64,000 nucleotides of DNA, taken from the NCBI GenBank assembly GCA_902728285.1, contig CACVBU010000757.1, positions 408,900 through 472,899 of the forward strand, read 5' to 3'. Positions within the stretch are counted from its first letter, which is position 1, and every line of letters starts with the position of its first letter. The DNA is from Clytia hemisphaerica (lineage: Eukaryota > Cnidaria > Hydrozoa > Leptothecata > Clytiidae). Made by a program: the position numbers and the translations under genes. The notes beneath the pieces are model-generated. The model saw only the letters and a program-made list of their open reading frames with translations. It was not told the origin of the DNA and made no database searches. Of the stretch, positions 33,857 to 46,900 are shown piece by piece.

Positions 33857-34640
33857 ACAATAGTCAATAGGATCTATCATCGGGACAGCTTGATGACAGA
33901 TCGAGATGTGATTGATGGATACTTATTGATTCGGATAGGAGATCGATCAAGGATTGATACTCAAGATATTTTATAAGCTTATGATTAATTATCGATTATG
34001 CATTCGATTTATCATCAATAATCTGTTATCGATCATATTGATTTTATCGATTCTTTCTAATGATCAAGCTCTATCAATTTACAATCGATATACTTGATTG
34101 AACTAATACTAGCTCGATAAATAATCAGCAAAGGATCAATACTCAAGACTTTTTTATGGCTGAATCCTCTATCAATCTCCTAGGCGGCAATCACAAATAT
34201 CTTCATTTCGCGTCCTCGTTGGATTCAAAAAGTGAGTCTGTCGGTCAGTCGGTCGGTTGGTAGTAAAAAATTTTGGGTTTTCTTAAAATTGGTCTGTGAG
34301 AGGATAAAAGGTAAAAAGGCGTTAACTGAGGCGGCAGGAGGCCCAATCGCGTGTATGTTTTGCGTGGTTTCAGATTATGAGATTTAAACACTGTGACCTT
34401 TGACACCTAATGGCACGTGCAATGATAAACAAAGTTAAAATGCTGCGAATGCGCTAGAAATCGCTCACAAAAATCGGCAAAAATAAAATTTTTGAGCAAA
34501 GGAAACGTCATCAAAACAAAAAGTCCGAAAAATTTACCGACTCTCTGACTCAATTTTACTCAATTTTCAGGAGTCGGTCGGGTGACGCGAAACGAAGATA
34601 TTTGTGATCCCGATAGTCGATAGGATTGATCACATAGGTC
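33857..34640. repeat. GATC/ATCGAT-rich repeat split by a TIR element
   Basis: Dense TGATCAA, ATCGAT and GATTGAT words on both sides of 34190-34608. The left edge contains GATCTATCATCGGGA; the right edge, inverted, contains CTATCGACTATCGGGA. Confidence 0.5.
34190..34608. mobile_element. ~419-bp TIR element with GTCGGTC words
   Basis: The ends are inverted around ATCACAAATATCTTCATTTC-GCGTC (one mismatch). Just inside the left end lies CTGTCGGTCAGTCGGTCGGT, and inside the right end GAGTCGGTCGGGT. It is nested in the GATC-rich repeat. Confidence 0.7.
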
Positions 34641-35870
34641 TGGTTCCTTCTTAAATGTAAATACTTTTTTAAATTACACTTTTTTAGAGGAGGCATTGGA
34701 AATTCCATGTTTTTCTCATTTTTCAGAAAATATCTTAGAAATCCCAAGTTTTTCAAAAATCATTTTGACTTAAATTCTGTGTTGCCCCCCTCCCATTTAC
34801 GGATTGGAATGGCAGGCATTTGCATACGCTTTGGAACAGGGGCAGGGGTACCAAATTTTCGATATTATCAGTGCACAAATACAATGTGGACAGCCGCAAT
34901 AGTGGTTTAAATTTTCTTATCTATCGCGTGGATACAAAATAGGGGATGCATAAGATTTTTTATATTGTGGCTGTAAAATCAAAAGGTCTACAGTATTACT
35001 GGTATTTTATTGGTTTGATTGTCATTTGACGGGCTAGTTTAAAACGCAGGTCACAATTTCTCTCAAAAGAAAGTGTTAATAGAGCAACAGTTCTCTGAGG
35101 CCAGGAAGATTACATCATTTAACCCAGAATTCCCTCTCACCAAACCATTTTCAAAAATTGAACCAGGAGGGGGAGTGGGTCTGAGTTTACCCTTAAAATT
35201 CAAGAACCTTTGTTTTAATACCAGATGCGTCAAAAAAAGCAGTGGCACAAAACAAGTCGGGAGAAGTTTTAACTTTGGCGAGAACTGAGTTGGGTGTAAT
35301 CAGTGAAAAAATGACCACCCTGGAGAGGGTTTTCAGACAGATACTAATAATCTTTTTTTTTCTTTCTTTACAGTGTCCTGGTCAGTTCAATCAACCTTAA
35401 AGGCATACTGTAGGCAACAGAAGGTCAATACTGGTACCCAATTTTAGGTGAGTTCTCTGTCACTTTCACAGATTGAAGTGGAAGAAAATGCTTGAGTGAT
35501 TCTAAATAATCACACTTTTTCCAAAAACATACCTGAACTTTACTATGAGCGTACTGAGGCCACTTTTTTCATCTACTCTTCAAGCCCTACCAGTTGGTCA
35601 TATTAGATATGAGAATTACAGACCTTCAAATTTTCGTTTGTAAAGGGGACCCTTGGTGACCATTTCAGCCCGGGGACCCCCGTGGGCCTGTTTGGCCCGT
35701 CAACCCTGTGGATTTCTACGTATCAGTGGGAATAAAAAACACTAAGAGAATTTTCTATTGAAAGGTGTTGGGACAGCAAGTCATGGCCTGGTCTATTTCC
35801 CCAATATTATCTCGTTTAGACTAACATGACAGAGGTTTTAAATATATAATCATATAGATGGTATGAATTA
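34641..35870. other. no gene recognised
   Basis: AT-rich DNA with two G-rich patches (near 35160 and 35680). No exon or repeat end was convincing. Confidence 0.4.
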
Positions 35871-38156
35871 TTGATACATACATTTCTTGCGAAGACGATG
35901 CAATTTGATAAACCTAATGTTAAAACATGTCCTTCCAATATCCTTCCTATTTATTTCCACACTAAAGGTCTTGAGTTTATTCAGCTCAAAAACATTCATC
36001 GCAAACCTTGTGTGAATTCGAAACTCCCTGAAAAACTTCAAGAAGATCCACCATCAATTGTTTATTCTCTAACTCCTACGATCAGAAATAAAATCTTTAA
36101 TTATAAAGAAACTGTTGATTCCATCAATACAACAGACCTAGAAACTTTTGGCACCAACCTTACATCATGTGATTTTCATAACTCTTCTTTTATTGATCAA
36201 CACCATGTACTTGGTCATGTCATGACCGGGGATCTAAGTTTCATTAAAGATAATCATTTGCGAAAATTGATATCTAAAGGACCAAATTATCGCGAACCTC
36301 GAAATATCAGTTGGAATAAATGTAGAGATGTTATTTCTGGTGGTTTGGATAGTTTTGTGAATAAAACTTCAGCAAAAATTAATGAGACAAATTAAAATTT
36401 TCTTCCGTGGAAAGATGAAGTATTAAACCAGGTTGATGCTAGATCTCATCCCTCAAAAAGAAGACCAAGTACAAAAAAGTAAGCTCAGTGCTCAAGAGAA
36501 AAGATGTCATTGACTATTTAAATGAACTTCACACAAATTTTCATTGTTCCCATTGATAAAGCTGCTAATAACGTTGCATTTATTTGTAAACGTTTTTATA
36601 TTGAAGTGATTTCGAAGTAGATTGGGATATTGGGTACAGGAAATGAAACATAAGTTAGGATTGATCGGGGTAAGGCAGAGATTGTAAATGAAATAATGTT
36701 GGTTTTTCTAAACGCCTTCGTCTTGCTATTTCTGAGAAGGACTTGGTTCTTCCTAGTATCTATTGGACTCCAAAGATACACAAGAATCCAACAGGAAAAC
36801 GATTTATCATTGCTTCTAAACGTTGTTCAACCAAATAAATTTCCAAATCAGTTAGTCTTGTTTTTAAACTGATCTACCGTCAAGTTGAAAATTTTCATAC
36901 CAAAGCCAAGTTTTTGAGTCATTACAACAAGTTTTGGGTAATTCAAAATTGTGAGCCGGTTTTAGAGTCTCTTAACCGAATCAATAAAAAGAAGAATGCT
37001 AAATCAATTTCGATCTTTGATTTTAGTACATTGTACACAAAGATTCCTCATGACAAGCTGATTAAAGGGGAGGTCGTCAGTAGTCCGACACTTTCTAGTC
37101 CGACAGTAAAAATGTCCGACGTTGGATTTGACGAATGCGTCAGTATTCCGTCAACAATTTTGTCGGACAACGAGTAAACAAACAACATATAAATCGCTGA
37201 AGAGGAGACACGTCTTTTATAAGAAACCACGTTCCGACTTTGAGGTTGGGCCCCTAAACCCGACTTTTCTTAAATTTTGGTAAGCTTATTAGGATTATGC
37301 TTTCAAGAGTCAAGAAATTGGATTTAGCTGTTTTAATTTATTTTATAGATTCGGACTATTTTACTGTCGGACTAGTGACATGCACCCGATTAAAGAACTT
37401 TCAGAAGTCATTGATTTTGTTTTTGATGCTGGCAATTGTAAATACATTGCTATTTCGAAAAATGATAAAGCATACTGGTCAATAACAAAACCCAAATCTT
37501 CTGTGTCCTTTACTCAAAATTCGTTGAAGACAGCTATGAAGCATCTTATTAAAAATTGTTTTTTCAAGGCAGGTTACATTATTATGTGTCAGGTGATTGG
37601 AATTCCCATGGGAATTGATCCAGCACCGTTTTGGGCTAATCTCTTCCTCTACCAATATGAACAACGGTACATGAGCAAGCTCATCGAGGAAGATAAGGTT
37701 AAAGCTCGCCATTTTCATTCATCAAAGAGATTCATTGACGATTTGTGTGCTATCAATGATGGGAACTTGTTTCAATCTGTGTATGGAGAAATCTATCCAG
37801 ATGAACTTGAACTCAAAATTGAACATTCTGGATCTCATGCTTCTTTTCTAAACCCAGATATTTCCATCAAAGACGGGATTTTTATTTACAAGTTGTTTGA
37901 TAAGCGCGACGCTTTTCCTTTTTCTATAGTTTGAATGCCACATAAAGATAGCAACATGCCTGAATCCATTTTTTATTCTTTATTTGTTGGTGAACTTCTC
38001 AGGATTGCTCGATCAACGTTACTTTTCGAGGACCTGAAAGTTAAAGCTAAAGTTTTCATTGAAAGAATGCGCCGTCAGGGTGCTGATAACGCAAAGCTAG
38101 ATTGCAGTCTTCGTAGGGTGATTGTCCGTCATATTTCAGAATTTGCAAGATTTCAC
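35871..38156 (+). pseudogene. Penelope-like retroelement reverse transcriptase, broken and split by a MITE
   Basis: 35871-36395 carries the region before the RT core (VLGHVMTGDLSFIKDNHLRK, GPNYREPRNISW). 36540-37060 reads through several frames: IVPIDKAANNVAFICK, YWTPKIHKNPTGKRFIIASK, FDFSTLYTKIPHDKLIK. After the nested element the frame continues ELSEVIDFVFDAGNCKYIAI, QVIGIPMGIDPAPFWANLFL, RFIDDLCAIND (catalytic DD) and IYKLFDKRDAFPFSIV, then a stop at 37932-37934 where the 63-kb copy has Arg. T-K-I-P-H and G-I-P-M-G are typical of Penelope-like RTs. No GIY-YIG endonuclease was recognised. The 3' end is cut off at 38157 by a hAT-like terminus. Confidence 0.75.
37068..37387. mobile_element. 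320-bp MITE inserted in the Penelope-like RT, 8-bp TSD
   Basis: GATTAAAG lies at 37060-37067 and at 37388-37395. Removing the insert plus one duplication restores the open frame ...DKLIK-ELSEVIDF... exactly. The ends carry repeated AGTCCGACA words (GTCAGTAGTCCGACACTTTC on the left, TGTCGGACTAGTGAC on the right). Confidence 0.92.
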
Positions 38157-38225
38157 AGTGGCGGATCTAAGGGGGTTCAAATGGTTCAGCTGAACCACCC
38201 CAACCCTTTTAGTAGATAAAAAAAC
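38157..38225 (+). mobile_element. hAT-like terminus
   Basis: CAGTGGCGGATCTAAGGGGG abuts the interrupted RT. Related CAGAGGCGGATCTGGGATTT ends occur in the 41.9-43.9 kb palindrome. The other end of this element was not found. Confidence 0.45.
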
Positions 38226-40986
38226 CCTTTCTTCATAGAGGTATAAAGAAAGACAGGAGATGAATTTGTCGGTAATTGGTCGTTAAAGTCTTTTGATTTC
38301 TTTTATGTAATAAATCAAAAGAAATTCTAGGCTCGCCCGACGAAATACGACTTTTTAGTAGAACTCAAGTCTGTTCTGAACATTCTTACTATCAGCATCG
38401 AAGATTTCTAGCCTTTTAATATACGAGAATAAAATAAAATTTAGCTCCACGAAATAAGTTTGCGTTCTTTTTTGGCATCCATTAAATTTTGTTTTGAAAA
38501 GATATTTTATCCAGCCAGAAAATAAAAAGTTCTTTATAAGCACACACAATTTCAGACCTAATTTGTAGACAAAAAGTCGCTGGAGAATTTTGGAGGAAAG
38601 TATTAAGCAATAGGGTTCATCTTGAAGAAAATGTTGATCGAAAACCTTGTCATTTGATGAAGGATTGCAAAGTTTACAGGCTCTTTTTTAGTCCAAATAT
38701 TTTCTTACACCAATGTCAGAAACAATGAATCTCGTTTCCTCTTATTTCCAACATTTAAGTTAGCCAATAAGATTTCACCTATCAACAAAAGAGCTCATTA
38801 AAAATGCACGATATATGAGATTATGAGCATGCATACCTCGTAATTTTTTTAATCGTAGGGCGAGCATGGTTACAATAGCATACTTCTCCTGTTTCTTTAT
38901 ACCTCCATGCTTTCTTCAAGTGAAATCTAGTTTTCTGATCGGAACTGATTTTTCTTCTTGGTCATACCTTGATATTATTTTACCAGTGGTTGTATCTAGG
39001 AAATCTTTAATTTTGAACCTGGTTCAGAAAATGCATCCAGTGAAATGGCAAATTTGAGGTGGTTCAAGGAAATTTCTCGAAAATACGAGACCGAACCTGA
39101 CCGACCGTTTTGACCGTAAAAGATTTTCCTACAAAAATAACATTCAGTCGCATGTCGTCGCCGGCAAAATATTGAAATGATTTGAAGGGTAGCCATTCGT
39201 ACGGCAAACGACCTCACTTCTTTGCAAGCGTTCAATGCAGTGTTTAAAAGAAAGGAATTGAAGTCCTGAAAAGTGTTAATAATCAGACAATTACTTATCT
39301 TTTTGAGGACATTTTTGGTTCAATTTAATCAGTAAATTTGAGAGAATCACACAACAATATCAATCAATGTATGATGATTTTGACAAAGACTCTGTATGAT
39401 GGAATTTTCACCTGCTTTTGTTTGATGTGGTGTGAAAGAAAAAGAAAAGACGACTTTCATTCTGAGGAAACATTTTTGTTTCAGTTTATCTTTAGAGGAG
39501 AAGCATTCATACCAACAAAAACAAAACTTAAATAAATTTTGCTTGATAAATGAAGTTTGTAATTTTTTATGGGAAAGAACTTAATTGTGAATATTTGGTG
39601 GAAGTTTATCGTGTCTTGAATATAATCACGAGATTTACGTTTGGCTCTTCTCCCATCATCGGACATCGGGAATATCACGGGGAAAAAATCTACCTAGCTA
39701 TATATGGATCACGAGATTTGTGATTGGCTACGTTTCGAGAGATTCTTCTCCCATCATTGGACATTGATGAATTTCACATGGCTACGTTTCGAGACATTCT
39801 TCTCCCATCATTGGACATTGATGAATTTCACATGGATAAAAAGCTAGCTAGCTTTATTTTTGAAAACTATTATAGAAAAACAAAACAAAATTTGTTTTAT
39901 AACAGAGACTGGAAGAAAGGTTCGGTTAGGGAACAACATTTTAGCAATTTGATTGAATTTAGTTGAAGAATGAAATTTCTGGAAAGGTGAACCTTCATGC
40001 ATGCTTCAAGATAATGTGATGCGAGGAAATATTTTTGGTTTCGTCATGTCGTAAGAAGAGAGAGTTCATACCACTTTATACTTGCAAAACAAAACTAAGA
40101 TTACTTTTACGTGATCATATGAAAATATGGTACTTTTATACAAAAAGAGACATTGGTGACCTCTGAAAAAATTACCCTCTTGTGCTTAATTGCAGGTGGT
40201 AATTTTGCAATTTTTTGGTAAAAATCACCCAATTAGCATTTTGTAATGACCTCAAATTTATGAAATTTTCCTGATAAAGTGCCAAAACCTTCATTTTCCT
40301 TGGGTTTTATGGGAAAATCAACCCAAAATCAGTTAATAATGACCCCCCATTTTATGAAATTTCTCTGAGAGTACTGCCCCTGCCTCTTCCACCCCCTACA
40401 AGTAAGCATAACAGAGTACGATTGAATGCAGAATTTATGAAATGATATATAACAACAATCTCTACCAATAGAATTATAAACAACACTCCGTACAATTGTA
40501 AAAGTTGAAAAAATGCTTTCCTACACATTGTTGATGATTACTGTTAGTACCTTTAATAATTCTTTTAAAAAACATCAAACTTTTTACTTTGAATGTAAAA
40601 AGTACTTTTTTATGAGATTATTCATCTAATTTCTGAATGAAAGCTAGAATTTCTAGAGTGTATTTGCACATAAAACACATTATTTCAGTACTTATGGTGT
40701 ACTCCACTTTTTGGCAATCTTTTATTTTTCCATCTTATTGTATTCTCTTGTATTATATGTATTATATAAATAATCTCCTTTATTTTTTAACTTGATCACT
40801 GTTTTCAAAATATTATCCATTTCTGGTTTTATAATGTAAACATACTCGACATGAAAAGTTTTTGCTTGATTGTCAGCCAATTAATTCGCTACAAAGAAAT
40901 TCCATAAAAAATGGTTAAAAGAATAAATCATCGAACTTTTTTACCATGATTTAAATATTCACGAAATCAAACTGAAGTGTGTAAAG
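38226..40986. other. no gene recognised; AT-rich
   Basis: Apart from the 54-base tandem duplication, no feature could be supported. An open frame at 39833-39966 follows the duplication but has no sign of being coding. Confidence 0.4.
39727..39834 (+). repeat. 54-bp tandem duplication
   Basis: GCTACGTTTCGAGAGATTCT ... AATTTCACATG (39727-39780) is repeated at 39781-39834 with one visible change. A decayed third relative lies near 39645-39680. Confidence 0.9.
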
Positions 40987-40989
40987 TAT

Positions 40990-41530
40990 TTAAAGGGACC
41001 CCTCGCTTGTTTGTGATCTTTAGGAAATTAAACTATATTGGTCCAAAAACCCCTAACAGCATATTCAAAGGACATAAAACTTACTGCTAGTTCCTGCGGA
41101 GATATCGAAAAATTCCTCTGAAAACAGTATGGCGTCTCCGTCTGACTGAAACCAACACAACCAGGGCTCATTGGGAGTTCTGAAGCCGATACCGATTCTC
41201 CATAAACCCGCAATTCGACTCCAAGCAAAGGGTTTTCTTAGGAGAAGAGCGCAGATTCTAGACTGTTCGAACCAGAGCCGGCCTCTACACCTCGTACTGT
41301 AATTTTCCGGTGCATTTGTATCGACAACTTGGTGCGACAAGAGCGCGAGAAAATTCGAAGGCCTTCAGAAGCCATTTGAAACTTCTGAAAGTTGAGTGAA
41401 CATCAAAATTTATAATTTCTAATTATGGATCGAAGAAAGAGTTTTGCGTGCTAATACTTTGGGAAGTTGCTTTTCATATAAATATGAAGTGAGTGTCTTG
41501 TTATCATTTTTAAGCGAGGGGTCCCTTTAA
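40990..41530. mobile_element. 541-bp TIR element, TTAAAGGGACCCCTCGCTT ends
   Basis: The two ends are perfect inverses over 19 bases. TAT flanks both sides (40987-40989 and 41531-41533), a possible 3-base duplication. The interior at 41065-41340 is more GC-rich than its surroundings and open on the minus strand for 91 codons with no recognisable domain. Confidence 0.8.
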
Positions 41531-42129
41531 TATTATAAATTGTCTTATTTTTTCTTCAAACTTTTCTTCAAAACCATTTATTTGCTCTTTTATCCATGGC
41601 TTTCTCTAAAACATTTTCTGCAAGAACCATGAATATATAAAAGAATATACACCAAATAAGCAGTTTTGAGCATAATCTGGGTGTCTGTTTTATCAAAATA
41701 AAAGGTCAAACCAAAGAAATATAAGAAATATAATAAAACTCTTATATTTCTTTGCTCAAACTATATTTCCGTTTTATGAAAGTTTTGTGGGATGAAACTA
41801 TATGTGCGCAATTGCAGTTAGGGAATTTCCCAATGTATATATGAATATCACCACAAACGATTATTACACGTTCAGCCTCTGGCTGTTCAAGCCGGGTCAA
41901 AAAGAAACTGGCCTGTCGCCCTTCCTTCAGCGCATGTTAACCCGCTGAACTTAACTGTTTGTAGGTAATGGTAACTGCAGACGTGCAGGCGCTCATTAAC
42001 GTCCCCTATGTTGAATAAAAAAGGTGACACCGCCCAAACAGGGCGGGTGCAAAATTTACGCCCAAAACGTCTGTTCTTTTTGAAAAGAGATTTTTGAGCC
42101 CCCTCAGAAAAATCCCAGATCCGCCTCTG

Positions 42130-42625
42130 TCTAGGTATATTGATTGACTCTCACCTCAACTGGAAAACACACACCACTTTTCTGTCATCAAAACTTGCAC
42201 GATCCAATGGTATTATATCAAAACTCAGGCACTATGTTTCAACAAAAACCATTGTTAATATCTACTATGCTCTTTTCCATTCTCATTTACAATATGGTTG
42301 CCAACTTTGGGGACTCACTGATAATACTACATCAAAACCTATCTTTATTCCTCAAAAGAAAGCCTTACGTCTCATGACCTTTAATAACTCTCAATGCCCT
42401 TCTTCTCCCCTTTTCTTAGATCTTAAAATTCTCAAAATCTTCGACCTTGTCAGATGCCTTAATATTTCTTTTGTTCACAAATTCTTGAACAACAGATTAC
42501 TTTTCGATCTCCTGCAATTTTTTACTTCCTTTAACACTATAACTTTTGGTAACAAATCATTTACTAAGACCTGCATAACACAATGGAATTGTTTACAGCG
42601 ATCATACCCTGATATAACCTTCTGA
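42130..42625 (+). pseudogene. non-LTR RT C-terminal fragment, left arm
   Basis: LGILIDSHLNWKTHTTFLSS ... YYALFHSHLQYGCQLWG ... QKKALRLMTF is the thumb/C-terminal region typical of CR1-like RTs. It lacks the 27-codon segment present in the right arm and ends early after an 8-base deletion. Confidence 0.75.
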
Positions 42626-43003
42626 TTATGATTTCATTAAATCTCTTGCCTTCACTCACTGTATTGGGGAATACTGAGCACACCCCCTCCCCAACCAAGA
42701 AAGCAAAAAAAAAAAAAATTTATTCTATTTTTTATTGCTTCAATTTTTTCGCACAAGGTAGCACATTAGAATATGCCAGTGGAGATCTAGCTATTTTTCG
42801 GTATCTTTTTAAGTAAGTAAGTATTTATTTACCTTTTTAGCACGGAAAGAGGCGGAATCAACCAAATAAAAAGGAAGGAGACCGCCTTATAGCTAAGCTA
42901 ATCAAAAAAGATGCGGCCACCTAAGTGCCGAAAAAATTGAAGCAATAAAAAATAGAATAAATTTTTATTTTTTTTTGCTTTCTTGGTTGGGGAGGGGGTG
43001 TGC

Positions 43004-43630
43004 TCAGTATTCTCCAATACAGTGAGTGAAGGCAAGAGATTTAATGAAATCATAATCAGATGGGCTCAAGGTTATATCAGGGTATGATCGCTGTAAACAA
43101 TTCCATTGTGTTATGCAGGTCTTAGTAAATGATTTGTTACCAAAAGTTATAGTGTTAAAGGAAGGAACAAAAAGAAGTTTCAATTTTGCTCCTCTGGTAC
43201 CTTGATTATCATCACCGTCAGCATCAAGCTGAATGAAGTTAAAAAATTGCAGGAGATCGAAAAGTAATCTGTTGTTCAAGAATTTGTGAACAAAAGAAAT
43301 ATTAAGGCATCTGACAAGGTCGAAGATTTTGAGAATTTTAAGATCTAAGAAAAGTGGAGAAGAAGGGCATTGAGAGTTATTAAAGGTCATGAGACGTAAG
43401 GCTTTCTTTTGAGGAATAAAGATAGGTTTTGATGTAGTATTATCAGTGAGTCCCCAAAGTTGGCAACCATATTGTAAATGAGAATGGAAAAGAGCATAGT
43501 AGATATTAACAATGGTTTTTGTTGAAACATAGTGCCTGAGTTTTGATATAATACCATTGGATCGTGCAAGTTTTGATGACAGAAAAGTGGTGTGTGTTTT
43601 CCAGTTGAGGTGAGAGTCAATCAATATACC
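43004..43630 (-). pseudogene. non-LTR RT C-terminal fragment, right arm
   Basis: It has the same protein as the left arm plus the segment around DADGDDNQGTRGAKLKLLF, ending AFTHCIGEY-stop. The catalytic core lies outside and is missing. The 5' side is joined to a hAT-like end (CAGAGGCGGATCTGGG at about 43631). Confidence 0.75.
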
Positions 43631-43933
43631 TAGACAGAGGCGGATCTGGGATTTTTCTGAGGGGGCTCAAAAATCTCTTTTCAAAAAGAACAGACGTTTT
43701 GGGCGTAAATTTTGCACCCGCCCTGTTTGGGCGGTGTCACCTTTTTTATTCAACATAGGGGACGTTAATGAGCGCCTGCACGTCTGCAGTTACCATTACC
43801 TACAAACAGTTAAGTTCAGCGGGTTAACATGCGCTGAAGGAAGGGCGACAGGCCAGTTTCTTTTTGACCCGGCTTGAACAGCCAGAGGCTAGCCAATCAA
43901 AGTATTTCGAGACAAGTACATGAATAAATATAC

Positions 43934-46900
43934 ATGAATAGCCTCGTGCAGTACAAAAGAAAAATGGATGTCATTCATGTCGGAGGTGTATATTATTGCG
44001 CAAACTGTCTGGCACAATTTAAAAGAAAGTACAATGCACAGCGTCATTTCAAGGACTCCCATGTCTCATCAGAAGCGATACCATTTCCAGATAGCCAACA
44101 AGAATATATTGCTTCGGGAGAAGATGATTTCATGAGCAGGAGCATTTCATCAGGAGCATTTAGATATGTCAAACATTCAGTTGAGATCTTTAATATTCGG
44201 CCTTTTCTGATATATTTTTCTTTTTAATGTCAGGAACCCTTGATGAAGCTAACAGACAGAGGAATGAATTGTGCCCTCAACAAACCATCACAAAATCGCA
44301 ACGAAAACACGCCAAAAGGAAAATTGATGAAGGTATACATATTATACTCTCTAGTCTCTAACAGTAGAGGGCTTCCATATTTCATGTAACTACATACATG
44401 TTAGGTTGTATAAACTGCAATCCGTGCCATAATATATTTGCACTTTTGGCTAATTTACCATTTTTCGAAAATTGAAGTTCGAGCGAGAATGTCAATTTTA
44501 GGCCCTCAACTTGATTTCATCGATTATTTCGATCTGGGAGGGATTTATTGGTTTCTAGGCTATATTTCAAGCCCTACTGGACCATTTTTGAACTTTTGGA
44601 TCCTCAGATCCTAAGGTCCTAAGTCTTAAGTCTAGCGTTAAAACTCAGAGTTAAAACTCTACCCTTCGAACCTACTTTAGAGCACTTACAAATCGATTGT
44701 GGTTTCAAAACACCCCGGTGAATTTCCCTTTTGTGCCAAGTATTTTGTCCTTGATTGTCTTTGAAAATTAAAAATGCCGACTTTTGCTCTGCGGGGGGTC
44801 TAAAATTAGGAGAAAACCCCTTAAATGTGAAAAATAACCCTTTTCCAACCATTTTGAGGCATTTCCATTAGGTCAAAATCAATTTTTTGTGAAATATTTA
44901 ACTTTTTGAAAAGGTGCAATTTACGAAAAGTCAAAAAGGTGAAAATTTCAGAAAATTTTGACTTTTTTTCAAGTTTTAGCCCCTAAAATTGACGAAAGGG
45001 GGATTTTGAGCCCAAAAAATTGCTTGAAACTTGAAATTAGACCCCCCGCTGAGCAGAATTTGGCATTTTTCAGTTTCTGAGACAATCCGTGCCATAATAT
45101 ATTTGCACTTTTGGCTAATTTACCATTTTTCGAAAATTGAAGTTCGAGCGAGAATGTCAATTTTAGGCCCTCAACTTGATTTCATCGATTATTTCGATCT
45201 GGGAGGGATTTATTGGTTTCTAGGCTATATTTCAAGCCCTACTGGACCATTTTTGAACTTTTGGATCCTCAGATCCTAAGGTCCTAAGTCTTAAGTCTAG
45301 CGTTAAAACTCAGAGTTAAAACTCTACCCTTCGAACCTACTTTAGAGCACTTACAAATCGATTGTGGTTTCAAAACACCCCGGTGAATTTCCCTTTTGTG
45401 CCAAGTATTTTGTCCTTGATTGTCTTTGAAAATTAAAAATGCCGACTTTTGCTCTGCGGGGGGTCTAAAATTAGGAGAAAACCCCTTAAATGTGAAAAAT
45501 AACCCTTTTCCAACCATTTTGAGGCATTTCCATTAGGTCAAAATCAATTTTTTGTGAAATATTTAACTTTTTGAAAAGGTGCAATTTACGAAAAGTCAAA
45601 AAGGTGAAAATTTCAGAAAATTTTGACTTTTTTTCAAGTTTTAGCCCCTAAAATTGACGAAAGGGGGATTTTGAGCCCAAAAAATTGCTTGAAACTTGAA
45701 ATTAGACCCCCCGCTGAGCAGAATTTGGCATTTTTCAGTTTCTGAGACAATCCGTGCCATAATATATTTGCACTTCTCAGGTAAGTTATGGCATGTCTCA
45801 AAAACCTGAAAATTACCATAATTTTTGAAGGCCATTAGCCGGCAGAAAATGAGGAAACCAATGGTTTGCTACGGAGGATACCGTGATGTAGTTTCGCTGT
45901 AGGGGTGTTACCTAATTGTTTACGCCCTTATTTTCGCGAAAAATCGCAAAAACTAAAAAATGCTGACGTCAGCAAAACTTGTTTTTTAAATATCCCCAGT
46001 TTGGCTAATAGTAGAAATATGAAATTTGGACCAACGTTGAATATCATTAAAATGATCATTTTGCAAAAAAAAACTTTTCGAAATTTTGCTGTCGTCAGCA
46101 GAAATCAGCAAAATACGAAATCTTGCAAAAAAGTGCTGATGTCACCTAAATTTCAAAAAAACTTTCTTGCAAAATGATCCTTTTAATAATGTGCAACTTC
46201 AGTCCAAATTTCATGTTCCTATCTTTAGCCAAACTGGAGATATTTAAAAAACAAGTTTTGCTGACGTCAGCATTTTTTAGTTTTTGCGGTTTTTCGCGAA
46301 AATAAGGGCAAAAACAATTAGGTAACACCCCGACAGCGAAACTTCATCATGGTATCCTTCATAGCAAATCATTGGTTTCCTCATTTTCTGCCGGCTAATG
46401 GCCTTCAAAAATTATGGTAATTTTCAGGTTTTTGAGACATGCCATAACTTACCTGAGTTTTGGCTAATTTACCATTTTTCGAAAATTGAAGTTCGAGCGA
46501 GAATGTCAATTTTAGGCCCTCAACTTGATTTCATCGATTATTTCGATCTGGGAGGGATTTATTGGTTTCTAGGCTATATTTCAAGCCCTACTGGACCATT
46601 TTTGAACTTTTGGATCCTCAGATCCTAAGGTCCTAAGTCTTAAGTCTAGCGTTAAAACTCAGAGTTAAAACTCTACCCTTCGAACCTACTTTAGAGCACT
46701 TACAAACCGATTGTGGTTTCAAAACACCCCGGTGAATTTCCCTTTTGTGCCAAGTATTTTGTCCTTGATTGTCTTTGAAAATTAAAAATGCCGACTTTTG
46801 CTCTGCGGGGGGTCTAAAATTAGGAGGAAACCCCTTAAATGTGAAAAATAACCCTTTTCCAACCATTTTGAGGCATTTCCATTAGGTCAAAATCAATTTT

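Larger units (their letters stand above)
41874..43890. repeat. 2.0-kb palindrome made of two inverted LINE tails
   Basis: The left arm begins AGCCTCTGGCTGTTCAAGCC and the right arm ends with its inverse. The arms extend inward to about 42757 and 42926, leaving a loop of about 170 bases. The arms differ by an 81-base deletion and an 8-base deletion in the left arm and are otherwise nearly identical. Confidence 0.92.

Noticed and set aside
38996-39235. Cysteine-containing minus frame (MNACKEVRSF...) as a zinc-finger exon
   Set aside because: Cysteine spacing fits no finger and splice borders are poor.
41065-41340. Minus-strand 91-codon frame in the 541-bp TIR element as a host gene
   Set aside because: It lies wholly within a non-autonomous element and shows no domain; kept only as a note on that element.
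42144-42377. Second plus-strand frame (MTLTSTGKHTPLF...) in the palindrome arm
   Set aside because: Shadow of the LINE RT frame; it appears in both arms for the same reason.
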